A stretch of 64,000 bases of DNA from Flavonifractor porci (GCF_037572415.1 NZ_JBBHLB010000001.1:400841-464840); one strand, 5' to 3'. Shown: positions 34,617 through 44,069, counted from the first letter of the stretch. Notes: a model not told the origin generated them from the sequence alone. Numbers and translations: made by a program.

Positions 34617-34643
34617 AAAAAAGGAGCCTGCCGGCCCCTTTTC
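34617..34643 (-). terminator. Terminator between carD and ispD
   Basis: An 8-10 bp stem (34619-34628 with 34633-34642, loop GGCA) ends in a T-run on the minus strand. It lies just upstream of the ispD ribosome site. Confidence 0.75.
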
Positions 34644-34692
34644 TTTGCCTGATATGGGCGGGGCGGCTTACCGTCCCGCCGTTGTATTCCTA

Positions 34693-35169
34693 TTACGCCA
34701 TAGCGGTATTGATGCGCTTTTCCACGTCCTCGTAGCTGGCGTTCTGGGAGAGCACGATCTCTGAGATCAGGATCTGTTTGGCGGAGTGGAGCATCTTGCG
34801 CTCTCCGGTGGAGAGCCCCCGCTCCTCGTCCCGGTGGGTCAGTCCCTTCACCACCCGGGCCACCTCCAGCAGGTCCCCGCTTTTCAGCCGGAGCATATTT
34901 TCCCGGTAACGGCGGTTCCAGTTGGGGGTCATATCCACCTCGATGCCGGGAATGGCGGCAATGACGCGGTCCGCCTCCTCCCCGTTGACCACCGGGCGCA
35001 CACCGATCTCCTCGCTGTTGGCCGTGGGGATCATCACCAGCATCCCGCCCACGGGCAGCTTCAGGATGTAGTACTCCCGTACGACACCGTTGATTTTCTT
35101 CTGCACGATGCTGTCTACAACACCAGCGCCGTGCATCGGGTGAACGATTTTGTCCCCTACCTGAAACAC
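34693..35169 (-). CDS. carD: CarD-family transcriptional regulator
   Basis: CarD proteins bind RNA polymerase beta and stabilise the open promoter. The 158-aa product begins MFQVGDKIVHPMHGAGVV, the RNA-polymerase-interacting Tudor-like domain, and has a C-terminal helical DNA-binding part. The start is GTG 35169, right after GGAGGTGGGATC; the upstream in-frame start lies before the ribosome site. Confidence 0.94.
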   Translation of the reverse strand: MFQVGDKIVHPMHGAGVVDSIVQKKINGVVREYYILKLPVGGMLVMIPTANSEEIGVRPVVNGEEADRVIAAIPGIEVDMTPNWNRRYRENMLRLKSGDLLEVARVVKGLTHRDEERGLSTGERKMLHSAKQILISEIVLSQNASYEDVEKRINTAMA

Positions 35170-35238
35170 GATCCCACCTCCAAGCAGATCCGTCCGGTTC
35201 CTATACACTCCTTACCTTGTTTTATCCGTTATAAGACC

Positions 35239-35267
35239 ATTATAGACTTCATTTTGACGCTTTGCAA
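35239..35267 (-). promoter_or_regulatory. Promoter of carD
   Basis: TTGCAA (35262-35267) and a perfect TATAAT (35239-35244) are 17 bases apart. Confidence 0.85.
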
Positions 35268-35357
35268 GTAAAATCCCTTGCCAGCACATAAAAAACCGGG
35301 ACGCCAGTAATGGGGACGCACCACAAGGGTAAGTAAACAAAATCGTTCATGAGCATG

Positions 35358-35388
35358 AGACAAGGTCGCCAATTTGGCGACCTTGTCT
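35358..35388 (-). terminator. Terminator of the WYL regulator gene
   Basis: A perfect 14-bp stem (35358-35371 with 35375-35388) begins six bases after the stop codon. Confidence 0.85.
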
Positions 35389-35393
35389 TTTCC

Positions 35394-36356
35394 CTATTCG
35401 CATAGCCATGCGGCCATTTCTCGCATCTTCTCTTGTATCGCTGCAGGCTTTTCGATTCGAATGGCACCTCCAAAAGTAAATATCCAAGCGAAAAACGGAG
35501 GAGTCGGAGCAACGTTTACAATGGCCCGAAAGTGTTTTGTGTCAACAGGGATTGTATTGACAGTCTCACCAAATCGATCTATCACGCTTCGCATGGTCTC
35601 GTTTTTACACAATAATGTCACTTCTGCAGAATCGTCGTTGTACATTCCAAAAACTTCCCTGACATAGACTGCCGGATCAAATGCAGCATCTTCTAAATAC
35701 TCGGTCTCCGCTTTCTCAATTCCAGTAATGCGATCAACTCGGAATTGTGCCAGCTTCCCATGGCGCTCAGACCAACCGACTACATAGTAATAATCCCGAT
35801 TCCAAATCAGGACATACGGGCTGAACACATAGCGATATCCGTCGTGTTTCAGGATCTTCTCTTTGCCCTGTGTATATTCATAATATTGGAACGAAATCGG
35901 ATATTTTTCTTGGATAGCGGTTTGGAGCGCATCAATTATGTAGTAAATCGCTTCGTTAGTTGGCTTGGCCATGCCATCCATATAGATATGACGATTCAAC
36001 TGCTCAGCCTGTCTTGTACTGACCAAGTGACCGAGCTTCTCAATCAGAACATTACTCTTTTTCTCAGTGATAAAATGCGATGATTCCACCGCATCTACCA
36101 GCAACTTCAGCTCGGGCAATTCAAACAGCCGATTCCCTACAAAGTATCGGTTTTGAGTGCTTCTGATGCAGATGACATCCATGCCACTATCCTGTAATAG
36201 CTCAATATCTGCATAGACACTCTTGCGGCTGGCTTGGATGCCATTCTCTGCCCAAAAGGATAAAATATCTGAAACTGACGCAGCGTGCTGTTCATCTGTA
36301 TATTCCAGCAGATATTTCTGCAGGAGCTGCAATCTGACTTGTGCTTTGTTTTTCAT
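35394..36356 (-). CDS. WYL-domain transcriptional regulator
   Basis: The 320-aa protein has an N-terminal helix-turn-helix (SVSDILSFWAENGIQASRKSVYADIELL) and a central WYL domain (IWNRDYYYVVGWSERHGKLAQFRVDRI) that often binds a nucleotide ligand. The start is ATG 36356 (MKNKAQVRL). The base composition is much more AT-rich than all neighbours up to here, a sign of recent transfer. Its neighbour is the putative cobamide operon, but there is no proof that it regulates it. Confidence 0.9.
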   Translation of the reverse strand: MKNKAQVRLQLLQKYLLEYTDEQHAASVSDILSFWAENGIQASRKSVYADIELLQDSGMDVICIRSTQNRYFVGNRLFELPELKLLVDAVESSHFITEKKSNVLIEKLGHLVSTRQAEQLNRHIYMDGMAKPTNEAIYYIIDALQTAIQEKYPISFQYYEYTQGKEKILKHDGYRYVFSPYVLIWNRDYYYVVGWSERHGKLAQFRVDRITGIEKAETEYLEDAAFDPAVYVREVFGMYNDDSAEVTLLCKNETMRSVIDRFGETVNTIPVDTKHFRAIVNVAPTPPFFAWIFTFGGAIRIEKPAAIQEKMREMAAWLCE

Positions 36357-36523
36357 AAAATCGTCTCTTGAACATATACATTTTATTCTGTTCTCCTGAG
36401 CAAGTTGCAAGGGTGGCAGTTCAATGTAGATGCACCATATTGGATATCTGTGCAAATGACATGATGCGCCTCATCTGTGTCCTTAATAGAAATCATAGCC
36501 ACAAGCGAATCCTTCTCTGCGGC
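36357..36523. other. Gap between WYL gene and ECF gene
   Basis: The 167 AT-rich bases hold the WYL upstream region; a TTGCAA with a TAAAAT 19 bases away is too wide to call a promoter. No terminator for the ECF operon is visible here. Confidence 0.4.
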
Positions 36524-39169
36524 TCATTCCACCAGGCCGTACTTGACCTTGATGCGGTCCAGCTTTTCCAGCATAGGCTCAGCGGCGAACCAGAGGAAGA
36601 TCCAGGTGGCCGCGGCGTGAATGCAGTCCATGGGGAAGCCGGAGATATAGTAGGTCATCAGGATCTTCCAGTTCAGCTCCGTGGTCCACATGAGGGCGGA
36701 GGCCGGGTTCATGATGCCGCCGTAGATGAGGATGGCGGCCAGGGCGCCGAAGATACACAGGGACAGCCGGCTGCGGCGGAGCCAGCCCTTGCGGAACAGG
36801 ACCCCCGCCAAAAAGCCGATGATGCCCATGCAGAACATCTGCCACGGCGTCCACGACCCCTGGGAGAACAGCACGTTGGAGGCCAGCATGGTCATGGCTC
36901 CCACCAGAAAGCCCGTCTCACCGCCAAAGGCCACGCCCGCGATGATGGTCAGGGCCATGACGGGCTTGAACTGGGGCAGCATGAAGAAGGCTGCCCGGCC
37001 CGCCACGCCGATGGCGCACAGCACCGCGATGATGACCAGCTCCCGGGCCTGGGGCTTGCGGCTCTCGAAAATCAGGAAGAAGGGAATCATGCACTCCAGC
37101 AGAATGAGCAGAGAGATGAAATAGTACTTCTTCCCTGCAAGATACGTCTCGCCGATGAACAGGGTCAGAGGAATCAGCAGCAGGATGAGGATCGTGGCTG
37201 CCAGGGTTCGTTTTGTCAGCTTCCGCTTCTCTCTGGGTGTCTGCACCAGATAATTCGGCCGGTGGCTGCGGCGGGAGATGGAGAAGGCAAAAACGAACAT
37301 ACACAGAAGCATGATGCCGTACATCTGAAGCTGGCTGCCCGCTATGGCTGTTATACCCTCCTGCCCGATCAGCGCGGTCAGGTCTGTAATGCCCAAAGCT
37401 TGTATGAGCAGGAAGATGACAGCCGCGCCGGACACCGCCGCCAGAAGCTTCCGCCACCAGGGCAGGGGTTTGGGCCTCCAGTCCGCCGTGTCTTCCCTGG
37501 GCTGGGGCAGCGTGAAGTCATCCTCTGGCAGCTCTGGCGCCGGGGGCATTGCCCCGCCGCAGGCGGCAATCATATCCTCCGCCGTCACCGCCTCCGGCAG
37601 CAGACTGCGGGCCATACGGTTGGCGGAGGTGGTGTAGAAGCTGTTGCCGGAGAAAAAGATCCGGGGTGTCCCTTCGGTGACGATGCCGCCGTCGAAAAAC
37701 AGCGCGCAGCGGTGGGCATAGCGGGCGCAGAATTCAATGTCGTGGCTGATCATGAGGATGGTGACGCCCCGGCGCAGCAGCACCTGTATGATCTCCGCGA
37801 ACACCTGCTTGAACTCTGCGTCCAGGCCCTTGGTAGGCTCGTCCATCAGCAGAATATCCGGGTCCAGCAGCAGCACCTTGGCCAGGGCCGCCCGCTGCTG
37901 CTCGCCACCGGACAGGTCATAGGGGTGGCGGTCCAGCAGCTCCTCCAGACGGCAGAGCCGCACGATCCGGGCCACGGCGGCATCCTTGTCCGGATGGCTC
38001 ATCTGCCGTCCCTTCAAGATCTCAAACAGGTCCTCCCGGACCGTCTTTTTCACAAACAGCGCCTGGGGATTCTGGGGCAGGACCCCCACGCTGCCGTTCA
38101 TATGGACCGCCCCCCGGTAAGGCTTCAGAAGCCCAGCCAACAGCTTCAAACTGGTGGTCTTGCCGGTTCCGTTGCCCCCCAGCAGTGCCATAAACTCGCC
38201 TTTTTTCACCGTCAGGGACAGGCCCTTCACCACGTCGGGCAGGTCCTTTTCGTACTTGAACCACAGCTCTTCCGCCTGAATGGCGGTCTCGTTGGGGTAG
38301 GCATACTGGGCTTCGGCGGGCAGTTCCTGTAAAGGATGGGTCGCCGCAAAGACCGTCAGCCAGTCCCGGCCCTCCCGGACTGTAATGGGGCAGGCCGCGT
38401 CGTTCTCCACCGCCGCCCAGACCCGCATGGCGGTGGGCATGGCCAGGAACATGGCGTGTCCGGCGTTCTTCAAAGCCGTACCCACCTCATAAGGCGTGCC
38501 GGTGCAGAGGAGCCTGCCCTTGTCCATGACCGCCACCGTCGTGGCCAGAGGGAAAGCCTCCTCCAGACGGTGCTCCGTCAGAAGGATGGTGGTGCCCAGC
38601 TCCCGGTTGATCTTGCCCAGCGTGGCCAGAAAATCGCTGGCCGCGATGGGGTCCAGCTGGCTGGTGGGCTCGTCCAGAATCAGGACCGAGGGCTGCATCA
38701 CCATGACGGAAGCCAGATTCAGCAGCTGCTTCTGTCCGCCGGAGAGCTCGGTAACACTTTTATAGAACCAGGTCTGGATGCCGAAGAAGGAGGCCATCTC
38801 CGCCACCCTGCGGCGGATGGTGGGGGTATCGCAGCCGAGGCTTTCCAAGCCAAAAGCCAGTTCATGCCAGACCTTATCCGTAACGATCTGGTTTTCCGGG
38901 CTTTGCTGCACAAAGCCGATCTTCTGGCTCTGTGTCCGCTGATCCAGTTCGTCCAGCGGCGTACCTTCAAAAAGAATTTCACCGGTTCTCCGTCCATGAG
39001 GCGCCAGCACGGTTTTCAGTTGGCGGAGCAGCGTGCTCTTGCCGCAGCCGGAGGGGCCGCAGAGCACGATAAACTCGCCCTGTTGAACGGACAGTGTTAA
39101 GTTATCTATTGCCTTTTTTTCCTGCTCTGGATAGGAAAAACTCAGGTCTCGTATCTCAAAACTATTCAA
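36524..39169 (-). CDS. ECF transporter EcfA-EcfA'-S component fusion
   Basis: Three parts of an energy-coupling-factor vitamin transporter are joined in 881 aa. ATPase 1 covers 1-240 (Walker A GPSGCGKST 38-46, LSGGQ 142-146, LILDEPT 163-169). ATPase 2 covers about 300-525 (GGNGTGKTT, LSGGEQQRA, LLMDEPTKG). The C-terminal ~300 residues hold about nine hydrophobic helices in two groups; the last six resemble an S (substrate-binding) component, with the FMLPQFKPVMALTIIAG stretch. Most ECF systems keep these on separate chains. EcfT is two genes upstream. Operon context (riboswitch, DUF4430) points to cobamide as cargo. Confidence 0.9.
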   Translation of the reverse strand: MNSFEIRDLSFSYPEQEKKAIDNLTLSVQQGEFIVLCGPSGCGKSTLLRQLKTVLAPHGRRTGEILFEGTPLDELDQRTQSQKIGFVQQSPENQIVTDKVWHELAFGLESLGCDTPTIRRRVAEMASFFGIQTWFYKSVTELSGGQKQLLNLASVMVMQPSVLILDEPTSQLDPIAASDFLATLGKINRELGTTILLTEHRLEEAFPLATTVAVMDKGRLLCTGTPYEVGTALKNAGHAMFLAMPTAMRVWAAVENDAACPITVREGRDWLTVFAATHPLQELPAEAQYAYPNETAIQAEELWFKYEKDLPDVVKGLSLTVKKGEFMALLGGNGTGKTTSLKLLAGLLKPYRGAVHMNGSVGVLPQNPQALFVKKTVREDLFEILKGRQMSHPDKDAAVARIVRLCRLEELLDRHPYDLSGGEQQRAALAKVLLLDPDILLMDEPTKGLDAEFKQVFAEIIQVLLRRGVTILMISHDIEFCARYAHRCALFFDGGIVTEGTPRIFFSGNSFYTTSANRMARSLLPEAVTAEDMIAACGGAMPPAPELPEDDFTLPQPREDTADWRPKPLPWWRKLLAAVSGAAVIFLLIQALGITDLTALIGQEGITAIAGSQLQMYGIMLLCMFVFAFSISRRSHRPNYLVQTPREKRKLTKRTLAATILILLLIPLTLFIGETYLAGKKYYFISLLILLECMIPFFLIFESRKPQARELVIIAVLCAIGVAGRAAFFMLPQFKPVMALTIIAGVAFGGETGFLVGAMTMLASNVLFSQGSWTPWQMFCMGIIGFLAGVLFRKGWLRRSRLSLCIFGALAAILIYGGIMNPASALMWTTELNWKILMTYYISGFPMDCIHAAATWIFLWFAAEPMLEKLDRIKVKYGLVE

Positions 39170-39183
39170 AATGTACTTTCTCC

Positions 39184-39756
39184 CTATCCCTTGGATGTCA
39201 AACCGGAACCATTATCTTTTGGGTTCATCAGAAGCCCGCCCACCAGCGTCAGATATTCCGGCACAGTGCCGTTCCGGATCCACCGGATCGGCTTTTGCAG
39301 ATATTTCTCCATGGTCTTTCCCACATCGCCCCCCAGAGCCTCAATGGAGTAGCGCAGACGCTCCGGCGCCCGGCAGGGCATACCGTCTGCTTTCCCACAC
39401 CGCTCGCAATATTCGCATGTTCCGGCAGATAAGGCGAAAGAACCGGGAACGGACTGCTCCAATGCCAGCAATTCCTCCACCAGGTCCTTCTTGACCTCTT
39501 TCAGCGCCTGCACAGCTGACTGCGCATCCTGTCCAGGGGCAAAAGACAGCACACAGGCGATTAGTCGCAGGGTATCGTATCTGCTCCAAATTTCCAGAGG
39601 ATCAAAATCAAAGGGAGGGCATGACCAACGGGTATTGTAATTAGGACAATCCTTACAATAGGCAAGAAATTTCGGAACGTCCACACAAGCCGCTGTATAT
39701 TCCTCCACTGGCACGGAGACCTCCAGACGCTCCACTGTATAACTAAGTTCATGCAC
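39184..39756 (-). CDS. DUF2284 predicted metal-binding protein
   Basis: The 190-aa protein is cysteine-rich: C43/C46-type CKDCPNYNTRWSCPPF near the N terminus and CEYCERCGKADGMPC further on. This fits DUF2284, a predicted metal or iron-sulfur protein of unknown activity. It overlaps ecfT by eight bases. In this operon it might process the imported cofactor (for example remove an upper ligand), which is only inference. Confidence 0.85.
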   Translation of the reverse strand: MHELSYTVERLEVSVPVEEYTAACVDVPKFLAYCKDCPNYNTRWSCPPFDFDPLEIWSRYDTLRLIACVLSFAPGQDAQSAVQALKEVKKDLVEELLALEQSVPGSFALSAGTCEYCERCGKADGMPCRAPERLRYSIEALGGDVGKTMEKYLQKPIRWIRNGTVPEYLTLVGGLLMNPKDNGSGLTSKG

Positions 39757-40657
39757 AGGTTCGTTTCTCCTTCTCTAAACTCCGCCAGGTGCGGTCCTCA
39801 TGCCGGTCCAGGATCACCGGCGTCAGGCACAGGGCCAGATACACCAGCTGAAAACTGACGGTAAAGGGTGTGACCGGGGCGCTTTTGACGGTTGGATAAT
39901 ACCGCCAATACAGGCCGCCCGCCATCCACCCGGCGAAGATATAAAAGCCGCAGAAGCCCAGCCACAACAGCACCGCCCGATCCCGGTCATCGAAGCGGTA
40001 AATGGAGAAGGCCGTGCGGCCCGGAAGGCCGTAGCCCCGGCTCTTCATGCTGTCCGCCGTCTCAATGGCGTTCTCCAGGCTCCAGGTCACCATAATGGAC
40101 AGGATGGTGATGGCATTTTTCAGCCGCTGCAGCACGCTGCCCGTGGACGTGTCCCGCCCCACGCAGCGCTGGGCCTCGCTGACCACCCGGAACTGGGCCT
40201 TGAATTTGGGCACAAAGCGCAGCGTCATGGAGAGCACCAGACTCAAAGCCGGGATGACCCGCCCGAACAGGTATACGAACTTGTCCGAGGTCATGACCGC
40301 ATTGTAGCAGGAAAACCAGGTGATGACAGCGGCCAGCATCATGGCGGCGGCCGCGCCGTAGAGGATGCTCTCCAGCGTCAGGGGGTTGCCCGTGGGCAGA
40401 TAGCATAACAGTGTGGCTCCCTCGTGGTTGAAGGCGGGGTTCACCAGCGCCGCCATCGCCATCATGGGCAGCATGTATAAAAGCTGAAAGCGTACCGCCT
40501 TCCGCCCGTTCAGATAGACGTTATAGGCAATGGCGCAGGCCAGGGAGATCAGCAGGCTCGCCGGGTGCATGAAGAACATGGAAAACACCAGCACCAAACC
40601 GAAGTACAGGAAATTGACCAAGGGATGGCAGCTGGAAAAGGTATCTCTGTTTTTCAT
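39749..40657 (-). CDS. ecfT: ECF transporter transmembrane component EcfT
   Basis: The 302-aa protein has about six membrane helices and the coupling-helix motif SMKSRGYGLPGR (Ala/Ser-Arg-Gly type) that contacts the ATPases. It completes the transporter with the EcfA-EcfA'-S fusion downstream. Confidence 0.92.
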   Translation of the reverse strand: MKNRDTFSSCHPLVNFLYFGLVLVFSMFFMHPASLLISLACAIAYNVYLNGRKAVRFQLLYMLPMMAMAALVNPAFNHEGATLLCYLPTGNPLTLESILYGAAAAMMLAAVITWFSCYNAVMTSDKFVYLFGRVIPALSLVLSMTLRFVPKFKAQFRVVSEAQRCVGRDTSTGSVLQRLKNAITILSIMVTWSLENAIETADSMKSRGYGLPGRTAFSIYRFDDRDRAVLLWLGFCGFYIFAGWMAGGLYWRYYPTVKSAPVTPFTVSFQLVYLALCLTPVILDRHEDRTWRSLEKEKRTCA

Positions 40658-40687
40658 GGTTTCAACTCCCGAAGGGAAGATTTAATG

Positions 40688-41617
40688 TCAGTTCGTGGCA
40701 TAATAGCCGCCCACGTCGATGCCCAGATCACAGGTGTAGACCCAGCAGACCACGTCACCGTCTTTGAGCTGGTAGCGGCTGCAGCCGTAGTTGGGGAACC
40801 ACTCGTTGACCTTGTACATCCAGCCGGACAACTCCCCACAGTCAAATTCATACAGGTTGTGGATGCCCTCGATATAGGCCGAGTTGTACATAGGGGTATT
40901 CTCAAATTCCATATGGATGCCCTGCTGTTTGCAGGTGCGTTGAAGCACATTGAACACGCTCTCTCCCTCGTAGAAAGTAACCGCAGTCGGAGGCAATATC
41001 CATCCGTCAGCAGGTACCAGATCCACCTTCTCCGGATCAAGCCAGTCGATGTTGTCCAGAATGGTGGCGCAGGAGATGGAGATGGTGCAGGTGTGCGCCA
41101 CATCGGAGATGGTCACGTCCTGGGGCTCCACGGGAATGGGCTTGCCCTCCGGGACAGGATCGGTGAGATATTTGTCCTTGCCGGTGGCCGGGTCGATGAC
41201 CATGCCCTGCTGTTCAGAGTAACCCTGGTCGCCGCTTTCCACTCCGGGAGAATTGCCGCCCGCAATCTTCTCAGCGGCCTCCAGTTTCTCCTGGACGCTC
41301 ATGTCACCTTCCAGACCACCGGGGCGGCTATCAATCCCCGTTTCAGGGGTAGGCTCCGAGGCAGGTTCTGACGGCTCTGTATCCACTGGTTCGGGGGTAA
41401 CGTCCGGTCTCAGGGTCTCATCCAGTTCGGACGGACCGGGCGTGCTGTCCGTCACAGACTGTACCGGCTCTGTGGGAGCAGACAGGGATGTGTCGTTCTT
41501 GCCGACCTCCCAGCCCTGCATGCCGGGTGCTCCGCCGCCGTACCAGAAGGCCGCCGCCAGAACGGCTGCGATCAGCACGGGGACGATGACTTTCCATTTG
41601 TTCTGTTTCCACCACAT
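40688..41617 (-). CDS. Membrane-anchored DUF4430 (transcobalamin C-terminal-like) protein
   Basis: The 309-aa protein has one N-terminal membrane helix (about 9-30), a long Thr/Ser/Glu/Pro linker (about 45-150) and a C-terminal DUF4430 domain (about 185-309; YEGESVFNVLQRTCKQQGI, ELSGWMYKVNEWFPNYG, LKDGDVVCWVYT). DUF4430 is related to the C-terminal domain of transcobalamin and intrinsic factor, which caps bound B12. The start is ATG 41617; GAGGAGA precedes it. It is 11 bases from the toroid-SLH gene. Confidence 0.88.
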   Translation of the reverse strand: MWWKQNKWKVIVPVLIAAVLAAAFWYGGGAPGMQGWEVGKNDTSLSAPTEPVQSVTDSTPGPSELDETLRPDVTPEPVDTEPSEPASEPTPETGIDSRPGGLEGDMSVQEKLEAAEKIAGGNSPGVESGDQGYSEQQGMVIDPATGKDKYLTDPVPEGKPIPVEPQDVTISDVAHTCTISISCATILDNIDWLDPEKVDLVPADGWILPPTAVTFYEGESVFNVLQRTCKQQGIHMEFENTPMYNSAYIEGIHNLYEFDCGELSGWMYKVNEWFPNYGCSRYQLKDGDVVCWVYTCDLGIDVGGYYATN

Positions 41618-41628
41618 AGAAGTTCTCC

Positions 41629-43296
41629 TCACAGCAGATCGGCGCTGCCCAGCAGATGGAAGATCATCTGGGCGATCTCGCAGCGCTTGATGGCGGCTTT
41701 GGGCTGGATGTTCAGCTCGCTCTGATCCAGAATGCCTGCGTCATAGCAAAACGCCAGGCTCTCCCGTGCCCACTCGCCGGTGGTCACGTAGTCTCCGAAC
41801 TGTGCCAGTGTATCCCGTATAGCCGCGCTGTCCATGGCCGTATCCATGCCGCAGAGCCTGGCGGCCCGGGCCACCATGACGGCAGCCTCCTGCCGGGTGA
41901 TGGTGCCGTTGGGGTTGAAGGTAGTGGCCGTGGTGCCGTTGACGATGCCATAGGTGTAGGCTGCGCCTACAACGGAAGCGCACCAGGCATCAGAGGGCAC
42001 ATCGGTGAAATTGTCCGTGGGCTTCTGGGGCAGGCCCAGAGCCCGGACGACGACGGCGGCGAACTGGGCGCGGGTCATGGTCTGGTCGGGGCCGAAACGG
42101 CTCTCATCGTAGCCGTTGATGATGCCCCGGTAGGCCAGGGCTTCTATGGCCGCCTGATTGACGTGGGCATTGACTCCGGAGATGTCCGCAAAGGTCTTGC
42201 CGGGGTTGGTAATGGGCTGGGCCTTCACGTCGGGGTGCTTGCCCGCCAGCCCCTGTCCGGACTGCAGGCCTTCCCCGGCGGAAACGGTAATGGCGTCCCC
42301 CATGCGGTACAGGCTGTTCTTCCCCTGGGCAGCACGTTGAGCAGCCACCAGGCCATAGAAGCCCTGCTCTGTTGCCATCTGGTTGCTGCCGGAGCCATCG
42401 GCGGTGTGGAGGAAGCCGTTCCCCGGCAGGTAATAGGTCATAAGGTTGTCCAGCAGGGTGTTTCCGTTCTTCACAAATCTGGGGTCATCCAGAGAAATGC
42501 CCAGCTCGCACAGGGCCACGATCATCTGGACGCAGCTTTCGGAGTTGGCCGTGCCCCAGGATCCAAAGCCGCCGTTGGCATTCTGCATTTCGGACATACA
42601 GGCCAGAGCTTCCTCCGTAGCCTGTTTGACAGCGGGCTGATCCTGATACTTTGCCAAAGCCTGTAAAGCCATGCCGGTGATGTCCGGGTCGGAGACATTA
42701 TCTCCGCTGGACGCGGCGGCAGTTCCGCCGAACAGGCTCCAGCCGCCGTCTGGGAGCTGGCACGCCAGAATGCGGTCAATGTACATCTGTCGGGTGGCCT
42801 GGGTCTTGGCATCCTTGTTCTGAGGCATGGGATAATTGCGGCTGTCCAGGGCGATGAGGGCCCAGACGGGACCGTTGAGCCCCTGCCAGATGGTCTTGTC
42901 GTAATCGCCCAGTGCATAGGTCAGGTCGTAGCCCGCCACATTTCGGGCGTCTTTTCCGATGGAGGAGAGGGCCACAATCAGGCGGGAGTATTCGGTGTAC
43001 TTTTTCTCGTGGAGCACGCCCTTGCAGGCCTCCACATACTTCTCCACGGTGGCACAGTAGTCTTGGTAGTATTCCTCCGGGACCGCATAGCCGCTGCGAG
43101 CCAGGCCCAGCACCGCCCACTCGCCGCCGATGGAACCCACCTGGGGATTTTTGACGGTCTTATACATGTACTGCGCCGTATCTGTAACAGCGCCGGACAG
43201 CGTGCTGCCCGAAACCGCAAGGGCGCTGACGGAAAGGCTGAATAGCATGATGCATGCCAGCAGCAGATTGACCGCCCGTTTTTTCACTTGAGCCAT
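41629..43296 (-). CDS. SLH-anchored alpha/alpha-toroid (prenyltransferase-like) surface protein
   Basis: The 555-aa protein has a signal peptide (1-27). Residues ~35-350 form a repeated helical region of the prenyltransferase/terpene-cyclase toroid type (LPDGGWSLFGG, NANGGFGSWGTANSESCVQMIVAL, QGFYGLVAAQR). Three SLH repeats (about 368-555) bind cell-wall polymers. The N-terminal domain of transcobalamin and intrinsic factor is also an alpha6/alpha6 barrel. Together with the DUF4430 protein encoded next, this looks like the other half of such a protein. The start has AGGAGGA eight bases upstream. Confidence 0.87.
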   Translation of the reverse strand: MAQVKKRAVNLLLACIMLFSLSVSALAVSGSTLSGAVTDTAQYMYKTVKNPQVGSIGGEWAVLGLARSGYAVPEEYYQDYCATVEKYVEACKGVLHEKKYTEYSRLIVALSSIGKDARNVAGYDLTYALGDYDKTIWQGLNGPVWALIALDSRNYPMPQNKDAKTQATRQMYIDRILACQLPDGGWSLFGGTAAASSGDNVSDPDITGMALQALAKYQDQPAVKQATEEALACMSEMQNANGGFGSWGTANSESCVQMIVALCELGISLDDPRFVKNGNTLLDNLMTYYLPGNGFLHTADGSGSNQMATEQGFYGLVAAQRAAQGKNSLYRMGDAITVSAGEGLQSGQGLAGKHPDVKAQPITNPGKTFADISGVNAHVNQAAIEALAYRGIINGYDESRFGPDQTMTRAQFAAVVVRALGLPQKPTDNFTDVPSDAWCASVVGAAYTYGIVNGTTATTFNPNGTITRQEAAVMVARAARLCGMDTAMDSAAIRDTLAQFGDYVTTGEWARESLAFCYDAGILDQSELNIQPKAAIKRCEIAQMIFHLLGSADLL

Positions 43297-43340
43297 GAGT
43301 ATTCCTCCTACAATTTTTCTGCGGGTACGCCCACCGGAGT

Positions 43341-43970
43341 TTATGACGTGCGCTTTTTCTGCCAATAGCGGAGCATAAATCTGCGTTCCGTTTTGTTCAG
43401 CGCGGGAATGTTCATCATCTCCAGGGCTTTCTTGATGCCGCAGTATTTTTTCAGCGGCTGGCAGACCGGATCGGACAACTCCGGCGGAAGCCTTGTCTGC
43501 CGGACCTGTTCACACAGGCTCTCTATGGCTGCCCGGTCCTGCTCCGTGATCTCTTTTCCCTGTTCTCCGATTCGCCGGTAAACCGGTTCGGAAGATACAG
43601 CCTCCGGCCAGTCCGGCGGCCACTTTGCCTGCTGCTCCAGCGCCTTCCGCCGCGCTCTGGCTTTGTCCTTAGCTCGCCTGAGGTCCTGGAAGCGGCGGGT
43701 CAGATAGAGCTTATAGATGTGATGGACCCGGTCAAACTGCGGCTTGTGCCCCGGCTGGTCCATCACCGGGATCAGGATATCCAGCAGTTCCTCGTCGGAA
43801 TAGCTCCGATAGATCTGTCGTCCCCTCACCCCGTCAGGATGATAATACTGCCAGACCCATGCCTCACACCATTCCGTTTCAAAGCCATTCACCCGGGAAA
43901 CTGCGTTGCGGCGTTCCAGCTCCTGTCTGGCGCGGCTGAGGTCGTCCTTTGTCATGTTGTCTGTATTCAT
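43341..43970 (-). CDS. Charged cytoplasmic protein of unknown function, first gene after the R1 leader
   Basis: The 209-aa protein is soluble, rich in Arg, Glu and Lys, with no signal peptide. I recognise no family. It has YSDEELLDIL, similar to TSDEELLEYV in the repeat protein at 51424, and a basic C-terminal part (YCGIKKALEMMNI, MLRYWQKKR). It is the first gene after the riboswitch candidate and 44 bases before the toroid gene. It may be a regulator or small DNA/RNA-binding protein. Confidence 0.75.
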   Translation of the reverse strand: MNTDNMTKDDLSRARQELERRNAVSRVNGFETEWCEAWVWQYYHPDGVRGRQIYRSYSDEELLDILIPVMDQPGHKPQFDRVHHIYKLYLTRRFQDLRRAKDKARARRKALEQQAKWPPDWPEAVSSEPVYRRIGEQGKEITEQDRAAIESLCEQVRQTRLPPELSDPVCQPLKKYCGIKKALEMMNIPALNKTERRFMLRYWQKKRTS

Positions 43971-44031
43971 AAAATCTCTTCCTTGCTCTGAAAAGATCTG
44001 TTTTCTGAATCAACTGCCGGGCTCGGAAGAT

Positions 44032-44069
44032 AAAAACAGGCTCTGCTTCCCGGTGGAGGGAGCAGAGCC
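44032..44069 (-). terminator. Terminator in the leader of the cobamide operon (R1 expression platform)
   Basis: On the minus strand, a 12-bp stem with one bulge (44058-44069 with 44039-44051) is followed by TGTTTTT. It lies 60 bases upstream of the first gene of the operon, so it should act as a conditional terminator. Confidence 0.85.

Noticed and set aside
35281..35345. GGGACG...GGGGACG stretch resembling the REP repeat of the RAYT
   Set aside because: Only short pieces match and there is no complete palindrome; too weak to call a copy.
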